Shown here in pieces: positions 17,970 to 27,168 of a DNA stretch of 64,000 nucleotides; the stretch's first letter is position 1, and each line of letters begins with the position of its first letter. Source of the stretch: Paraburkholderia fungorum (GTDB taxonomy: Bacteria; Pseudomonadota; Gammaproteobacteria; Burkholderiales; Burkholderiaceae). The notes below the pieces were generated by a model. The model did not search any database and was not told the origin of the DNA. It saw only the letters and a list, made by a program, of their open reading frames with translations. The stretch covers positions 62,001 through 126,000 of the forward strand of contig NZ_MCAS01000045.1 in assembly GCF_003610895.1 (NCBI RefSeq), written 5' to 3'. The position numbers and the translations under genes are program-made.

Positions 17970-19517
17970 ATGGAAAAGAAACAACTGGTGCGCGCGGTTC
18001 TGGCTGTGTTTGCCGCTGCCGTGCTCGTGGGTGCAGGTTATGTAGCAGGCACGCATCGCGAGGAGATGGGTGGCGCAAGCGCTGTCGCGGCAACCCCCTC
18101 CAGCGACAAAATTGATCCGAAGACGGGTCGCAAGGTGCTGTACTGGCACGACCCGATGGTGCCGAACCAGCACTTCGACAAGCCGGGCAAATCGCCTTTC
18201 ATGAACATGCAGCTCGAGCCGGTCTATGCGGATGAAGGTGGGTCGAGCGGCATCAGGATTGACGCAGGGCTGCAGCAGAATCTGGGCATTCGATACGCAA
18301 CGGTACGGCGGCAGGACACGGCAGAAAGTTTCGACGCGGTGGGTACGACGCAGTTCGATGAGTCGATGGCCGACGTCGTCCAGTCGCGGGTGACGGGCTA
18401 CATCGACCGCCTTTATACGAGCGCCCCGATGCAGCGCGTGACGAAGGGCACGCCCATTGCGTCGCTCTTCGTTCCCGACTGGCTGGCGCCGCAGGAGGAA
18501 TATCTGGCGCTGAAGCGTGGCGGCATGGACGACAGCATGCTGGCCGCTTCCCGCACGCGCATGCGGGCAATGTCGATTCCGGAGGGCGTCATTGCCAGTC
18601 TCGACCGGACCGGCAACGCACAGACACACGTCACGCTGTCCGCGCCCGAAACCGGCGTGCTGACCGAACTCAATGTGCGCGATGGCGCGATGGTGTCGCC
18701 CGGCCAGACGCTGGCCAAGGTATCCGGGCTGAGCAGACTATGGCTCATCGTCGAAGTGCCCGAGGCGCTGGCCCTTCAGGTGCGGCCCGGGATGACTGTC
18801 GACGCGGTGTTTGCGGGTGACCCGACGCAGCACTTCACGGGCCACATTCGCGAAATCCTGCCCGGCATCAGCACGAACAGCCGCACGCTGCAGGCGCGTC
18901 TGGAAATCGACAATGCCGGGATGAAGCTGACGCCGGGGATGCTGATGCGCGCGCGTATCGGTGCCGCGAAGCCTGTGTCGCGATTGCTGGTTCCGTCCGA
19001 AGCAGTCATCACGACGGGCAAGCGCTCGATCGTCATTGTGAAGAACAGCGACGGGCGGCTGCAACCCGTTGAGGTCACGGTCGGCAACGATACCGGCGAC
19101 AACACGGAAGTGACAGGCGGATTGACGGAAGGCCAGCAGGTCGTCGCGTCGGGCCAGTTCCTGATCGACTCCGAAGCCAGCCTGAAGTCGGTGCTGCCGA
19201 AGCTGGAAGGCGCCGTTGCGCCTGGCGCCGCAGCGTCTGCAACGTCCGCAGTGGTGCCCGCCTCTGGCGCTGCTGCCGCCGCTGCCCAGACCTACGAGAC
19301 AACCGGCAAGGTTGAAAAGGTCACACCTGGTGACATCACGTTCTCGCACCAACCGGTGCCGGCACTGGGCTGGGGTGCGATGACGATGACCTTCGGCAAG
19401 CCATCGCCAACCGCCTTCCCGGACATCAAGGCTGGCGAGGCCGTGCATTTTGTCTTCAGGCAGTCGGATGACGGATACCTGCTGACGAAGGTCGAGCCAG
19501 TCGGAGGTGTCAAATGA
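17970..19517 (+). CDS. cusB: RND adaptor CusB with fused C-terminal CusF domain
   Basis: The 515-residue periplasmic adaptor is membrane-anchored or secreted by its N-terminal hydrophobic segment. Next comes a heavy-metal-binding domain (YWHDPMVPNQHF then KSPFMNMQLEPVY, about residues 54-85), then the lipoyl/beta-barrel adaptor core. An Ala-rich linker leads to an extra CusF-like domain (about 440-515) carrying H460, W468, M471 and M473, which align with the four Cu(I)/Ag(I) contacts of E. coli CusF. The start at 17970 has AAGGAG seven bases upstream; a GTG at 17955 is less likely. The stop overlaps the cusA start (ATGA). Confidence 0.9.
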   Translation: MEKKQLVRAVLAVFAAAVLVGAGYVAGTHREEMGGASAVAATPSSDKIDPKTGRKVLYWHDPMVPNQHFDKPGKSPFMNMQLEPVYADEGGSSGIRIDAGLQQNLGIRYATVRRQDTAESFDAVGTTQFDESMADVVQSRVTGYIDRLYTSAPMQRVTKGTPIASLFVPDWLAPQEEYLALKRGGMDDSMLAASRTRMRAMSIPEGVIASLDRTGNAQTHVTLSAPETGVLTELNVRDGAMVSPGQTLAKVSGLSRLWLIVEVPEALALQVRPGMTVDAVFAGDPTQHFTGHIREILPGISTNSRTLQARLEIDNAGMKLTPGMLMRARIGAAKPVSRLLVPSEAVITTGKRSIVIVKNSDGRLQPVEVTVGNDTGDNTEVTGGLTEGQQVVASGQFLIDSEASLKSVLPKLEGAVAPGAAASATSAVVPASGAAAAAAQTYETTGKVEKVTPGDITFSHQPVPALGWGAMTMTFGKPSPTAFPDIKAGEAVHFVFRQSDDGYLLTKVEPVGGVK

Positions 19518-22500
19518 TTGCCCGCCTGATTCGCTGGTCGATCCACAACCGGTTTCTGGTCCTGCTCGCGACACTGCTCGTCACTGCCTGGGGCGTGTAT
19601 TCATTGAAGGAAACACCGCTCGATGCGCTGCCCGATCTGTCGGACACGCAGGTCATCATCAAGGCGTCGTATCCCGGCAAGGCGCCGCAGGTCATCGAGG
19701 ATCAGGTGACCTATCCGCTCACGACGACGCTGCTCGGCGTGCCGGGCGCGAAGACCATCCGCGCGTACTCGTCGTTCGGCGATGCGTTCGTCTACGTGCT
19801 GTTCGACGACAAGACCGACCAGTACTGGGCACGTTCGCGCGTGCTCGAATACCTGAATCAGGTACAGAGCCGTCTGCCGCAGGGCGCGACCGTTTCGCTT
19901 GGACCGGACGCCACGGGTGTCGGCTGGGTCTACGAGTATGCGCTGGTGGATCGTACCGGCAAGCACGATCTCGGGCAGCTTCGCGCGCTGAACGACTGGT
20001 TCCTGAAGTTCGAACTGAAGTCAGTGCCGGACGTCTCAGAGGTCGCGAGCATCGGCGGCATGGTGCGGCAATACCAGGTTGTCCTCGACCCGGACAAGCT
20101 GCGGGCCTACAACCTGACGCAGGCCACCGTCGCGGACGCGCTTGGCAAGGCGAACCAGGAATCAGGCGGTTCCGTGGTGGAACTGGCCGAATCCGAGTAC
20201 ATGGTCAGGTCGTCCGGGTATCTCCGGTCACTGGATGACTTCCGTAACATCGTGCTGCGTACCAACGACACGGGCACGCCGGTGCTGCTGGGGGACGTCG
20301 CGCGCATCCAGATCGGGCCAGAGATGCGCCGCGGCATCGCCGAGCTGAATGGGGAAGGTGAGGTCGCGGGTGGCGTGATCGTGATGCGCTCAGGCAAGAA
20401 TGCGCTGACGACCATTGATGCGGTGAAGGCGAAACTGGCTGACCTGAAGCGGTCATTGCCGGCCGGTGTTGAAGTCGTGACGACCTACGACCGCTCGCAG
20501 CTTATCGAACGCGCGGTCGACAACCTCAAGGACAAGTTAATCGAGGAGTTCATCATCGTCGGGCTCGTGTGCGCGGTGTTCCTGTTCCACCTGCGCAGTG
20601 CTTTCGTCGCGATCCTGTCGCTGCCGTTGGGTGTGCTGGCTGCGTTCATCGTGATGCGCTACCAGGGCGTCAATGCGAACCTGATGTCGCTGGGAGGCAT
20701 TGCGATTGCGATCGGCGCGATGATTGACGCGGCCATTGTGATGATTGAGAACGCCCACAAGCATCTCGAGGCGTACGACCACGACCATCCGGACGAACCG
20801 ATCACGACGGCACAGCGCTGGGAGCTCATCGCAACTTCGGCGGCGGAGGTGGGGCCGGCACTGTTCTTCTCACTGCTCATCATCACGCTGTCTTTCATCC
20901 CGGTGTTTTCGCTCGAGGGGCAGGAAGGGAAGCTCTTTGCGCCACTCGCCTTCACCAAGACCTACACGATTGCCGCTGCGGCCGGTCTGTCGGTAACGTT
21001 GGTGCCGGTGCTGATGGGCTACCTGATCCGCGGCCGGATTCCGCACGAGAACGCCAATCCGATCAACCGTGTGCTGATCAGGCTCTACCGTCCGCTGCTC
21101 GAAGCGACGCTGCGCCGGCCGTGGGTTGCCATTGGTCTGGCGGTCGTCGCGCTCGCCGTCACGCTGATTCCCGTGTCGCGGCTCGGCGGTGAGTTCATGC
21201 CGCCGCTCGACGAGGGCGACCTGCTCTACATGCCCACTGCGCTACCGGGTATCTCGGCAGACAAGGCGGCCGAACTGTTGCAGCAGACGGACCGCCTGAT
21301 CAAGACGGTGCCGGAAGTGGCCACCGTATTCGGCAAGTCGGGCCGCGCGGATACGGCGACCGATCCTGCGCCGTTCGAGATGTTCGAGACCACCATCCAG
21401 TTCAAGCCACGCAGTGAATGGCGCCCAGGCATGACACCGGAGAAGCTCGTCGATGAGCTCGATGCGCGGGTGAAAATCCCAGGCCTGTCGAATGTCTGGG
21501 TGCCGCCGATCCGCAACCGGCTGGACATGCTGTCGACCGGCATCAAGACACCCGTGGGGGTCAAGATTTCTGGCGCGGATCTCGGGCAGATCGACAGGAT
21601 TGCGACGCAGGTCGAGGCGGCGGTGAAGAACGTTCCCGGCGTCACGTCGGCGCTCGCGGAACGGCTGAACGGCGGGCACTACATCGATGTTGACATTGAC
21701 CGGCTGGCGGCGGCCCGCTACGGCATGTCGGTGGCCGACATCCAGTCGGTCGTGTCGTCGGCGGTCGGCGGCGACAACGTCGGCGAGGTCATCGCGGGGC
21801 GCGAGCGTTTCCCGATCAATATCCGGTATCCGCGATCGTTCCGGGACTCGGTCGACACGCTGCGTCAGTTGCCGATCGTGACCGATCGGGGCGCGCAGAT
21901 CACGCTGGGCGACGTAGCGGCCATCAGGATCTCGGATGGGCCGCCGATGATCCGTAGTGAAAACGCGCGGCTGTCTGGTTATGTCTACGTGGACATTCGC
22001 GATACGGACCTGGAATCGGCAGTGAAGGCGATGCAGCAGGCCGTTTCTCAGAACGTCGTATTGCCGCCGGGCTATTCGATTGCCTGGTCCGGCCAGTTCG
22101 AGTACCTCGAACGCGCGGCAGCCACGTTGCGCACCGTGATTCCGGTCACGCTCGTGGTCATCTTTGTGCTGCTCTTCCTGACCTTCAACTCGGCGGCTGA
22201 CGCGCTGCTGCTGATGTCGACCGTACCGTTCGCGCTGGTCGGCGGCTTCTGGCTGATCTGGATTCTCGGTCACGCCGTATCTGTCGCAACGGCGGTGGGA
22301 TTCATCGCGCTCTCCGGGGTCGCTGCCGAGTTCGGGGTCGTGATGCTGCTGTACCTGAAGGGGGCGCTCAACAGCCGGCTCGAGCAAGGCGCGCCGTTCA
22401 CGGAGGCGACACTCATTGACGCCATTCGTGAAGGCGCCGTGCTGCGCGTCAGACCGAAGGCGATGACGGTCGCTGTGGTGCTGGCGGGTCTGATTCCAAT

Positions 22501-22720
22501 CATGCTAGGCCACGGGTCGGGATCCGAGGTGATGAAGCGCATCGCCGCGCCGATGGTGGGCGGCATGGTGACCGCACCGCTCCTGTCGATGCTCATCATT
22601 CCGGCCGCGTGGTTCCTGCTGCAACGCCGGCGCGTTATCCGTACCAAGAAAGCGTCACAACCTCATGCAGTACCTGTTGGCACATCCGTGCCGCAAACCC
22701 TCCCTGGAGAAAACCAATGA
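19514..22720 (+). CDS. cusA: Cu(I)/Ag(I) efflux RND pump CusA
   Basis: The 1068-residue inner-membrane proton antiporter has the HME-RND hallmark helix AIGAMIDAAIVMIENAHKHL. Three methionines fall at exactly the positions of the E. coli CusA copper triad: M573 (GDLLYM), M623 (FEMFETT) and M672 (LDMLSTG). This marks it as Cu/Ag-specific rather than Czc-type. Its ATG overlaps the cusB stop and its TGA overlaps the cusF start, so all three are translationally coupled. It would take Cu(I) from CusF, CusB or the membrane outer leaflet and pass it to CusC. Confidence 0.93.
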   Translation: MIARLIRWSIHNRFLVLLATLLVTAWGVYSLKETPLDALPDLSDTQVIIKASYPGKAPQVIEDQVTYPLTTTLLGVPGAKTIRAYSSFGDAFVYVLFDDKTDQYWARSRVLEYLNQVQSRLPQGATVSLGPDATGVGWVYEYALVDRTGKHDLGQLRALNDWFLKFELKSVPDVSEVASIGGMVRQYQVVLDPDKLRAYNLTQATVADALGKANQESGGSVVELAESEYMVRSSGYLRSLDDFRNIVLRTNDTGTPVLLGDVARIQIGPEMRRGIAELNGEGEVAGGVIVMRSGKNALTTIDAVKAKLADLKRSLPAGVEVVTTYDRSQLIERAVDNLKDKLIEEFIIVGLVCAVFLFHLRSAFVAILSLPLGVLAAFIVMRYQGVNANLMSLGGIAIAIGAMIDAAIVMIENAHKHLEAYDHDHPDEPITTAQRWELIATSAAEVGPALFFSLLIITLSFIPVFSLEGQEGKLFAPLAFTKTYTIAAAAGLSVTLVPVLMGYLIRGRIPHENANPINRVLIRLYRPLLEATLRRPWVAIGLAVVALAVTLIPVSRLGGEFMPPLDEGDLLYMPTALPGISADKAAELLQQTDRLIKTVPEVATVFGKSGRADTATDPAPFEMFETTIQFKPRSEWRPGMTPEKLVDELDARVKIPGLSNVWVPPIRNRLDMLSTGIKTPVGVKISGADLGQIDRIATQVEAAVKNVPGVTSALAERLNGGHYIDVDIDRLAAARYGMSVADIQSVVSSAVGGDNVGEVIAGRERFPINIRYPRSFRDSVDTLRQLPIVTDRGAQITLGDVAAIRISDGPPMIRSENARLSGYVYVDIRDTDLESAVKAMQQAVSQNVVLPPGYSIAWSGQFEYLERAAATLRTVIPVTLVVIFVLLFLTFNSAADALLLMSTVPFALVGGFWLIWILGHAVSVATAVGFIALSGVAAEFGVVMLLYLKGALNSRLEQGAPFTEATLIDAIREGAVLRVRPKAMTVAVVLAGLIPIMLGHGSGSEVMKRIAAPMVGGMVTAPLLSMLIIPAAWFLLQRRRVIRTKKASQPHAVPVGTSVPQTLPGENQ

Positions 22721-23073
22721 AGAAGTTGATTATCGTATCCGCCGTATTCTGTACCGCGAGTGCATTTGCCGGTGCCGCACTGGCAGCCGACGATATGGGC
22801 GGCATGAAAGTAAAAACCGGTGCAATGGATGCGGGCAAGTCCGCAGACACCACACTCACTGACGCGGTAGTCAGGAAGGTGGATCCGTCGACCGGCATGG
22901 TGACGCTGCAGCACGGTGACCTGAAGAACATCGGCATGTCGGCGATGACGATGGCATACAAGGCCAAGGACGCGTCGATGGTCAAAAGGGCCAAGGAAGG
23001 CGAGAAGGTCAAGGTCCGCGTTGAAAGCGTCAATGGCACACTGACCATCGTGAAACTGGAAAAACAGCAGTGA
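22717..23073 (+). CDS. cusF: periplasmic copper chaperone CusF with Trp-to-Met site
   Basis: The 118-residue protein has a signal peptide (ending AGAALAAD) and a CusF OB-fold of about 75 residues. Aligning by spacing gives H66, M74, M77 and M79 for the E. coli ligands H36, W44, M47 and M49. The tryptophan that caps copper in E. coli is thus replaced by methionine here, while the CusF domain fused to CusB keeps it. The start overlaps the cusA stop by ATGA. A terminator-like hairpin follows. Confidence 0.85.
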   Translation: MKKLIIVSAVFCTASAFAGAALAADDMGGMKVKTGAMDAGKSADTTLTDAVVRKVDPSTGMVTLQHGDLKNIGMSAMTMAYKAKDASMVKRAKEGEKVKVRVESVNGTLTIVKLEKQQ

Positions 23074-23092
23074 TGGGGCGCTGACACCAGCA

Positions 23093-23134
23093 CCCCAGGT
23101 CCGTCCGGTAACGACGGGTCTGGGGTCGCGTTTT
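23093..23134 (+). terminator. hairpin with T run after cusF
   Basis: CCCCAGGTCCGTC (23093-23105) pairs with GACGGGTCTGGGG (23113-23125) with two mismatches and a seven-base loop. Four Ts follow at 23131-23134. It fits a moderate intrinsic terminator that separates the cus operon from dsbD. Confidence 0.5.
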
Positions 23135-23162
23135 CGCTCACGTCTTGCGCAGGAGACCTGCC

Positions 23163-25022
23163 ATGCGAATGACATCATCCAGCACACGCTGCGGCACCCG
23201 CTGTCTCGCGGAAACGCTGAACCGGGCGTTGCGCATGGTGTTCGCCTTTCTGCTTGTGCTCGCTCCCTTCACCGCACATGCAGTGAACGAGTCCGATCTG
23301 CTGTCACCCCGTGATGCCTTCCCATTGAAGGTCAGCCTCAGCGGGCAGCAGCAGGTGACGCTCGATTTCGGTACAAAACCGGGGTACTACCTGTATCGCG
23401 ACCGCTTCAGCTTCGCTGTGGATGGTGTGCCCGTGAAGCCGGCCGGGATGCCGGCGTCAGAATCGAAGAATGATCCAACTTTCGGCGTGGTGCAGGTCTA
23501 TCACCGGCCGGTACAACTACAACTGCACCTTCCTCACGTCATTGCATCGAACATCGTGCTTTCCGTCACGTCGCAGGGCTGTGCGGACCTGGGCGTGTGT
23601 TATCCGCCGCTGATCCGAACCTACCGGATCGCGGCCGACGGGACCGTCACCGCCATCGTGCAGGACGGAACCGCCACCGCAACGACAGGCCCGGGTGAAT
23701 CCACGGTTGCCAGCGAAAATCGGTGGTTCACGGCTTTCGGTCTGAATCTGCGGTCGGCGAATGGTCCTGGTGTACCGGAATTACTCGGCTTCGTTCTGGC
23801 CGGCCTGTTGATGGCAGCCACGATGTGCATGTATCCGCTGATCCCGATCGTGACGCGCATCGTCGTAGGTGGTGAGAGTGCAGGGAAGCCGTGGCGGGGG
23901 TTCGTGCTGACCATGGCCTATGTGCAGGGGCTGGCCATGACCTACGCGCTTGCGGGCACGATCGCGGCGCTGCTCGGCATCCCGCTCGTAATGCTCACAC
24001 AGACGCCGTGGGTGCTGGCCAGTTTCGGATTGCTGATGGTGGTTTTCGCGTTGGGCATGTTCGGCGTATTCCGCTTGCAGTTGCCTGGCAGCTGGCAAAC
24101 GCAGTTTGCCGGGTGGAGCGGCTGGTTACCTGGCGGACGGATCTGGTCGACGTTCCTGATGGGGGCGCTCTCCGCGCTCATCGTCGGTCCGTGTTCCACG
24201 CCTGCGCTGGCTGGTGCGCTGCTCTACATCGCCAATAGTCATGACGTTCTTTCGGGCATGCTCGATCTGTATGTGATGGGACTTGGAATGGGCCTTCCGC
24301 TGTTGCTCGTTGGCACCCTTGGCGCACGGATTCTGCCCAGGGCTGGCCGCTGGATGACGACGGTGCAGAACACGCTCGGTGTGATGCTGCTGGTAGCGGC
24401 ATTGTGGTTTGTCTATTCGCTACTGCCTGGCTGGTTGCTGATGCTGCTGGTCGCGGCGTTGCTGACCGGTTGCGGGATGATGCTCCGGGCGACCGATCCG
24501 CTGGCACCAGACGCCACGGGTATACACCGCGTGGTCAAGGCGCTCGGTGTCCTGCTGGTGGCCGCCGGTATCGCAGAACTGCTGGGTATTGCGTCCGGAA
24601 ACTACGACCTGCTTCAGCCGCTTCGAGGCGTGAGCGCGGCTTCGTCGGCGACGAAGGAAGCGTCGGCACAATTCGAACCGGTAAGATCGGTGGCCGAACT
24701 GGATCAGGCACTCGAGTCAGCACGTGGCCAGCCGGTGATGGTGGATTTCTATGCGGACTGGTGCATCACGTGCAAGGAACTCGAACGCTTCACGTTTTCC
24801 GACCCGCGCGTGTTGCATGAATTTGCTCACTGGAAACTGCTGAGAATTGATGTGACGGGGAACACAGCCGGCGATGGCGCGATGCTGCGCCGCTACCGAC
24901 TGTTCGGGCCACCCGCGCTGATTTTCTATGACCGCAATGGTCATCAGCAGGTCGACGCGCAACTGGTGGGGTTTGTGAATGCTGACGCGTTCCTCGTGCA
25001 CCTCAAACAATGGGACCGCTAG
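23163..25022 (+). CDS. dsbD: thiol:disulfide interchange protein DsbD
   Basis: The 619-residue protein has the full three-part DsbD layout. After a signal peptide, the alpha domain carries its reactive pair in TSQGCADLGVCYPP. The membrane domain of eight helices has its two cysteines in ATMCMYPLIPIVTRI and VGPCSTPALAGALLY, and the C-terminal thioredoxin domain has DWCITCKELE. It moves reducing power from cytoplasmic thioredoxin to periplasmic proteins. GGAG precedes the ATG at 23163; the TTG at 23145 is not needed. Next to copper genes it would keep copper-oxidised thiols reduced. Confidence 0.9.
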   Translation: MRMTSSSTRCGTRCLAETLNRALRMVFAFLLVLAPFTAHAVNESDLLSPRDAFPLKVSLSGQQQVTLDFGTKPGYYLYRDRFSFAVDGVPVKPAGMPASESKNDPTFGVVQVYHRPVQLQLHLPHVIASNIVLSVTSQGCADLGVCYPPLIRTYRIAADGTVTAIVQDGTATATTGPGESTVASENRWFTAFGLNLRSANGPGVPELLGFVLAGLLMAATMCMYPLIPIVTRIVVGGESAGKPWRGFVLTMAYVQGLAMTYALAGTIAALLGIPLVMLTQTPWVLASFGLLMVVFALGMFGVFRLQLPGSWQTQFAGWSGWLPGGRIWSTFLMGALSALIVGPCSTPALAGALLYIANSHDVLSGMLDLYVMGLGMGLPLLLVGTLGARILPRAGRWMTTVQNTLGVMLLVAALWFVYSLLPGWLLMLLVAALLTGCGMMLRATDPLAPDATGIHRVVKALGVLLVAAGIAELLGIASGNYDLLQPLRGVSAASSATKEASAQFEPVRSVAELDQALESARGQPVMVDFYADWCITCKELERFTFSDPRVLHEFAHWKLLRIDVTGNTAGDGAMLRRYRLFGPPALIFYDRNGHQQVDAQLVGFVNADAFLVHLKQWDR

Positions 25023-25080
25023 GTCAGCAAACTTCTGTGCAGGACATCGCTATACCGTGGCGATGTGTAGCCACAGCGCC

Positions 25081-25086
25081 TATACT
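25081..25086 (+). promoter_or_regulatory. -10 element abutting the 25093 start codon
   Basis: TATACT at 25081-25086 is seven bases from the ATG at 25093, so the transcript would begin at the start codon. TGGCGA at 25058-25063 could be a weak -35 with a 17-bp spacer. The arrangement repeats that at 16198. Confidence 0.4.
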
Positions 25087-25092
25087 GAAGCC

Positions 25093-25452
25093 ATGAAATT
25101 CTGGACCCGATTCGTCGCCTGCTTTCTTGTTGCTTGGTTGCCGCTCGCCGGCTATGCCACGCAGGCGAGCGCGTGCCCGGAAATGTCATCGTCCGTGATG
25201 CAGCGACCAATGAGCGCCTCGCCCATGACCGGCACGGCGCCCGGTGCACAGACGGCTGCCGCGCATGCTGCCCGCGCGGCACTCGGATGCCATGCTCATC
25301 CCGGCAGTCTTTCGTGCGGTATGGCGGCTGCCCTCCCGGCCACACGCGTGATGCCCGACATCCCGTCATCGCCCGTGTACCGCGCAACGATTCCTCTTCT
25401 CGCCGAGCAGTTCATTCCTGAACCGCTTCAGCCTCCCCCCCGGACCCTGTAG
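25093..25452 (+). CDS. small secreted His/Met/Cys protein (CopL-like)
   Basis: The 119-residue product has a signal peptide (FVACFLVAWLPLAGYATQAS). It then has a Met- and His-containing middle (ACPEMSSSVMQRPMSASPM; LGCHAHPGSLSCGMA) and a proline-rich end, EQFIPEPLQPPPRTL. It is a clear paralogue of the protein at 42648, which ends QFIPDLPQRPPQIL and has the same signal peptide type. Both precede a Met-rich plus DUF2933 pair, so they form a duplicated three-gene block. A periplasmic or surface copper-binding role is inferred. Confidence 0.65.
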   Translation: MKFWTRFVACFLVAWLPLAGYATQASACPEMSSSVMQRPMSASPMTGTAPGAQTAAAHAARAALGCHAHPGSLSCGMAAALPATRVMPDIPSSPVYRATIPLLAEQFIPEPLQPPPRTL

Positions 25453-25646
25453 TTCTCCATCGTCGAGTTCCGGCTGATTGCATGCCACGCAGTCGGCACA
25501 CGTGCGCCACGCGTGCATCTGATCGCGAACTTGCATGCTCATCATCTACCACGCTTGCCGTGATGTCGGCCTTGTCCGCGCACGCAATCGGATAGACACA
25601 TCCGTAAGACGCAATACGAACCAACGCACCGGGCCTGGAGAATGAT

Positions 25647-25970
25647 ATGAACGCGAAATTTCTACTTATCGTTCCGCTCTCGACGCTCCTGTTGAGCGCG
25701 AGCGCATTGAGCATGGCTGCTGTGGGAGGGGGAGGCAACACCGACGCGAAAGCGTCACCTGAAATGCACGCCAAGGGCGGCTCAGGGATGGACGGCATGA
25801 TGGGGCGCGGCGGCAGGGGTGGCGACATGATGGGTACCTGTCCGATGATGGGCGCAGGCTCCGGCGTGGATCCGAAAACCTCCATGGAGATGCAAGGCGA
25901 AATGATGAAGGCGATGGGCGACATCATGCTCAAGTACGCCGACAGGCTGGAGACATCGCCGTCGAAGTGA
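25647..25970 (+). CDS. secreted Met/Gly-rich protein (intact copy)
   Basis: The 107-residue protein has a signal peptide (VPLSTLLLSASALSMAA). A Met/Gly-rich region follows (MDGMMGRGGRGGDMMG then TCPMMGAG), and then a conserved tail, MEMQGEMMKAMGDIMLKYAD. The Met clusters and single Cys suggest Cu(I) binding in the periplasm. This is the intact member of a family of three in the window; the copy at 43196 stops after MLK, and the copy near 63113 is reduced to a tail fragment. The DUF2933 gene follows 50 bp downstream. Confidence 0.7.
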   Translation: MNAKFLLIVPLSTLLLSASALSMAAVGGGGNTDAKASPEMHAKGGSGMDGMMGRGGRGGDMMGTCPMMGAGSGVDPKTSMEMQGEMMKAMGDIMLKYADRLETSPSK

Positions 25971-26020
25971 TGGGCGGCGTTCCGTTCCGGAGAACACACC
26001 ATGTATCGGGGCAATTGTCG

Positions 26021-26224
26021 ATGAAGCGCAACACGAAAGCGATAGTCGTGGCAGCGTCTGGTCTCGTGGCTCTGGTGGTTCTGGGGTACTGGGCGCTGCT
26101 TCAGTTCAGGGGATCCTGGCTTAACTTCATCGTCCTCGCCTGCCTGGTGATCTGCCCGCTGTCGATGCTGTTCATGATGCGTGGCAAGCGGCCGGATCGG
26201 AGCAAACCGGACCACCGGGACTGA
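26021..26224 (+). CDS. DUF2933 small membrane protein, copy 1
   Basis: The 67-residue protein has a Lys/Arg start and one or two hydrophobic segments (IVVAASGLVALVVLGYWALL; FIVLACLVICPLSMLFMM). The CPLSMLFMM block is the DUF2933 signature shared with the copies at 43544, 63262 and 63734. It should sit in the inner membrane. The Cys and Met residues at the membrane face could contact copper. The start at 26021 matches the starts of the paralogues; an in-frame ATG at 25967 overlaps the upstream stop codon. Confidence 0.7.
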   Translation: MKRNTKAIVVAASGLVALVVLGYWALLQFRGSWLNFIVLACLVICPLSMLFMMRGKRPDRSKPDHRD

Positions 26225-26504
26225 TCCGTCACGAAGTGCAGGTGGTGCCGCGTCTGCGCAGCGAACGTGCGTCATGGCGGAATGGCGCGCCAGTGCGGTG
26301 GCTGAAAAGAAGCAGGCAATGTTTGACTGATCGCGGATTCCAAACGTTCTGATTGCGATCTTCGCCGTCATCGGCATCATCTCGGTCCGCGAGATGGAGG
26401 GGATGGTTGCTGGGCACGTAAGGATAATGGGCGGAATGTGGTTCCGCAGCGCGGCCATGCATGTGAGGCCGTAACGTCGACGTACTGACTGGAGAGAGGC
26501 TTTA

Positions 26505-27107
26505 ATGAAACATCGAGACCACAACAGGAAAACGGCGAGTCCGCACGGCAAGCCCGTGCCAGCAGGCTCGCCGGTAATCACGCCCATAACCACTCAACGG
26601 CCCGCTGGACGAAGATGGCGTCTGCTGGCGCTACTCTTTCTGGCGTTCGCCGTATTCCCCGCTATCTTCGCGTTATTGCCCCTGATTACGAGACAGCGGC
26701 TGCTCCGGCTTGCCACCTCGAAACCGGATCTGTCCACCGCACCCGCTAGCCAACCAGCGTGGCAGGTAGGTATGTTGCGCCCGGACGGATTGCGCATCAT
26801 TCCGGGCGGACGATCGGACGCGTCTCACGTTCTCGATCCGGCTCAATTCTCCGACAAGGCCGTCAGGCACTCGTATTGGGTGGCGACGCAGATTCCGGCC
26901 GTGCTGAACAAGCTCTACTGCTGGTGTGGCTGCGAGAATCGCGGTGTGCACCGCTCTAATCTTCAATGCTTTGAAGACAAGATGGCGGTTGACTGCGCGG
27001 TATGCCAGGGTACCGCGGAAATTGCCTATCAGATGACGCAGAGTGGGGTTCGGGATGCCGGGAAAATTCAGGCAGCCGTCGATGCGAAATGGGCTCCGAA
27101 AGGGTGA
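26505..27107 (+). CDS. membrane-anchored PCYCGC-motif-like protein
   Basis: The 200-residue protein has a single N-terminal membrane segment (LLALLFLAFAVFPAIFALLP). Its exported part ends in a conserved cysteine block, LYCWCGCENRGVHRSNLQCF then DCAVCQG. Seven cysteines with a CxCGC core match the PCYCGC-motif family, mostly known as lipoproteins of unknown function. The pattern suggests metal binding or redox activity. GGAGAGAGG precedes the ATG. The gene lies between the DUF2933 gene and the PII-like gene in the same direction. Confidence 0.75.
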   Translation: MKHRDHNRKTASPHGKPVPAGSPVITPITTQRPAGRRWRLLALLFLAFAVFPAIFALLPLITRQRLLRLATSKPDLSTAPASQPAWQVGMLRPDGLRIIPGGRSDASHVLDPAQFSDKAVRHSYWVATQIPAVLNKLYCWCGCENRGVHRSNLQCFEDKMAVDCAVCQGTAEIAYQMTQSGVRDAGKIQAAVDAKWAPKG

Positions 27108-27168
27108 CCTAGGGCTTATCCAGGCAGTATGAATAACGCTTCATTCATCCACTACTCAGGAGGCGATC

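Noticed and set aside
21242..22387. Minus-strand frame of about 380 codons opposite cusA
   Set aside because: It is a shadow of cusA, rich in Arg, His and Gln, with no family motif.
25412..26593. Minus-strand frame of about 390 codons across the Met-rich and DUF2933 genes
   Set aside because: It lies antisense to two recognisable genes and shows only Met/Pro shadow patterns.
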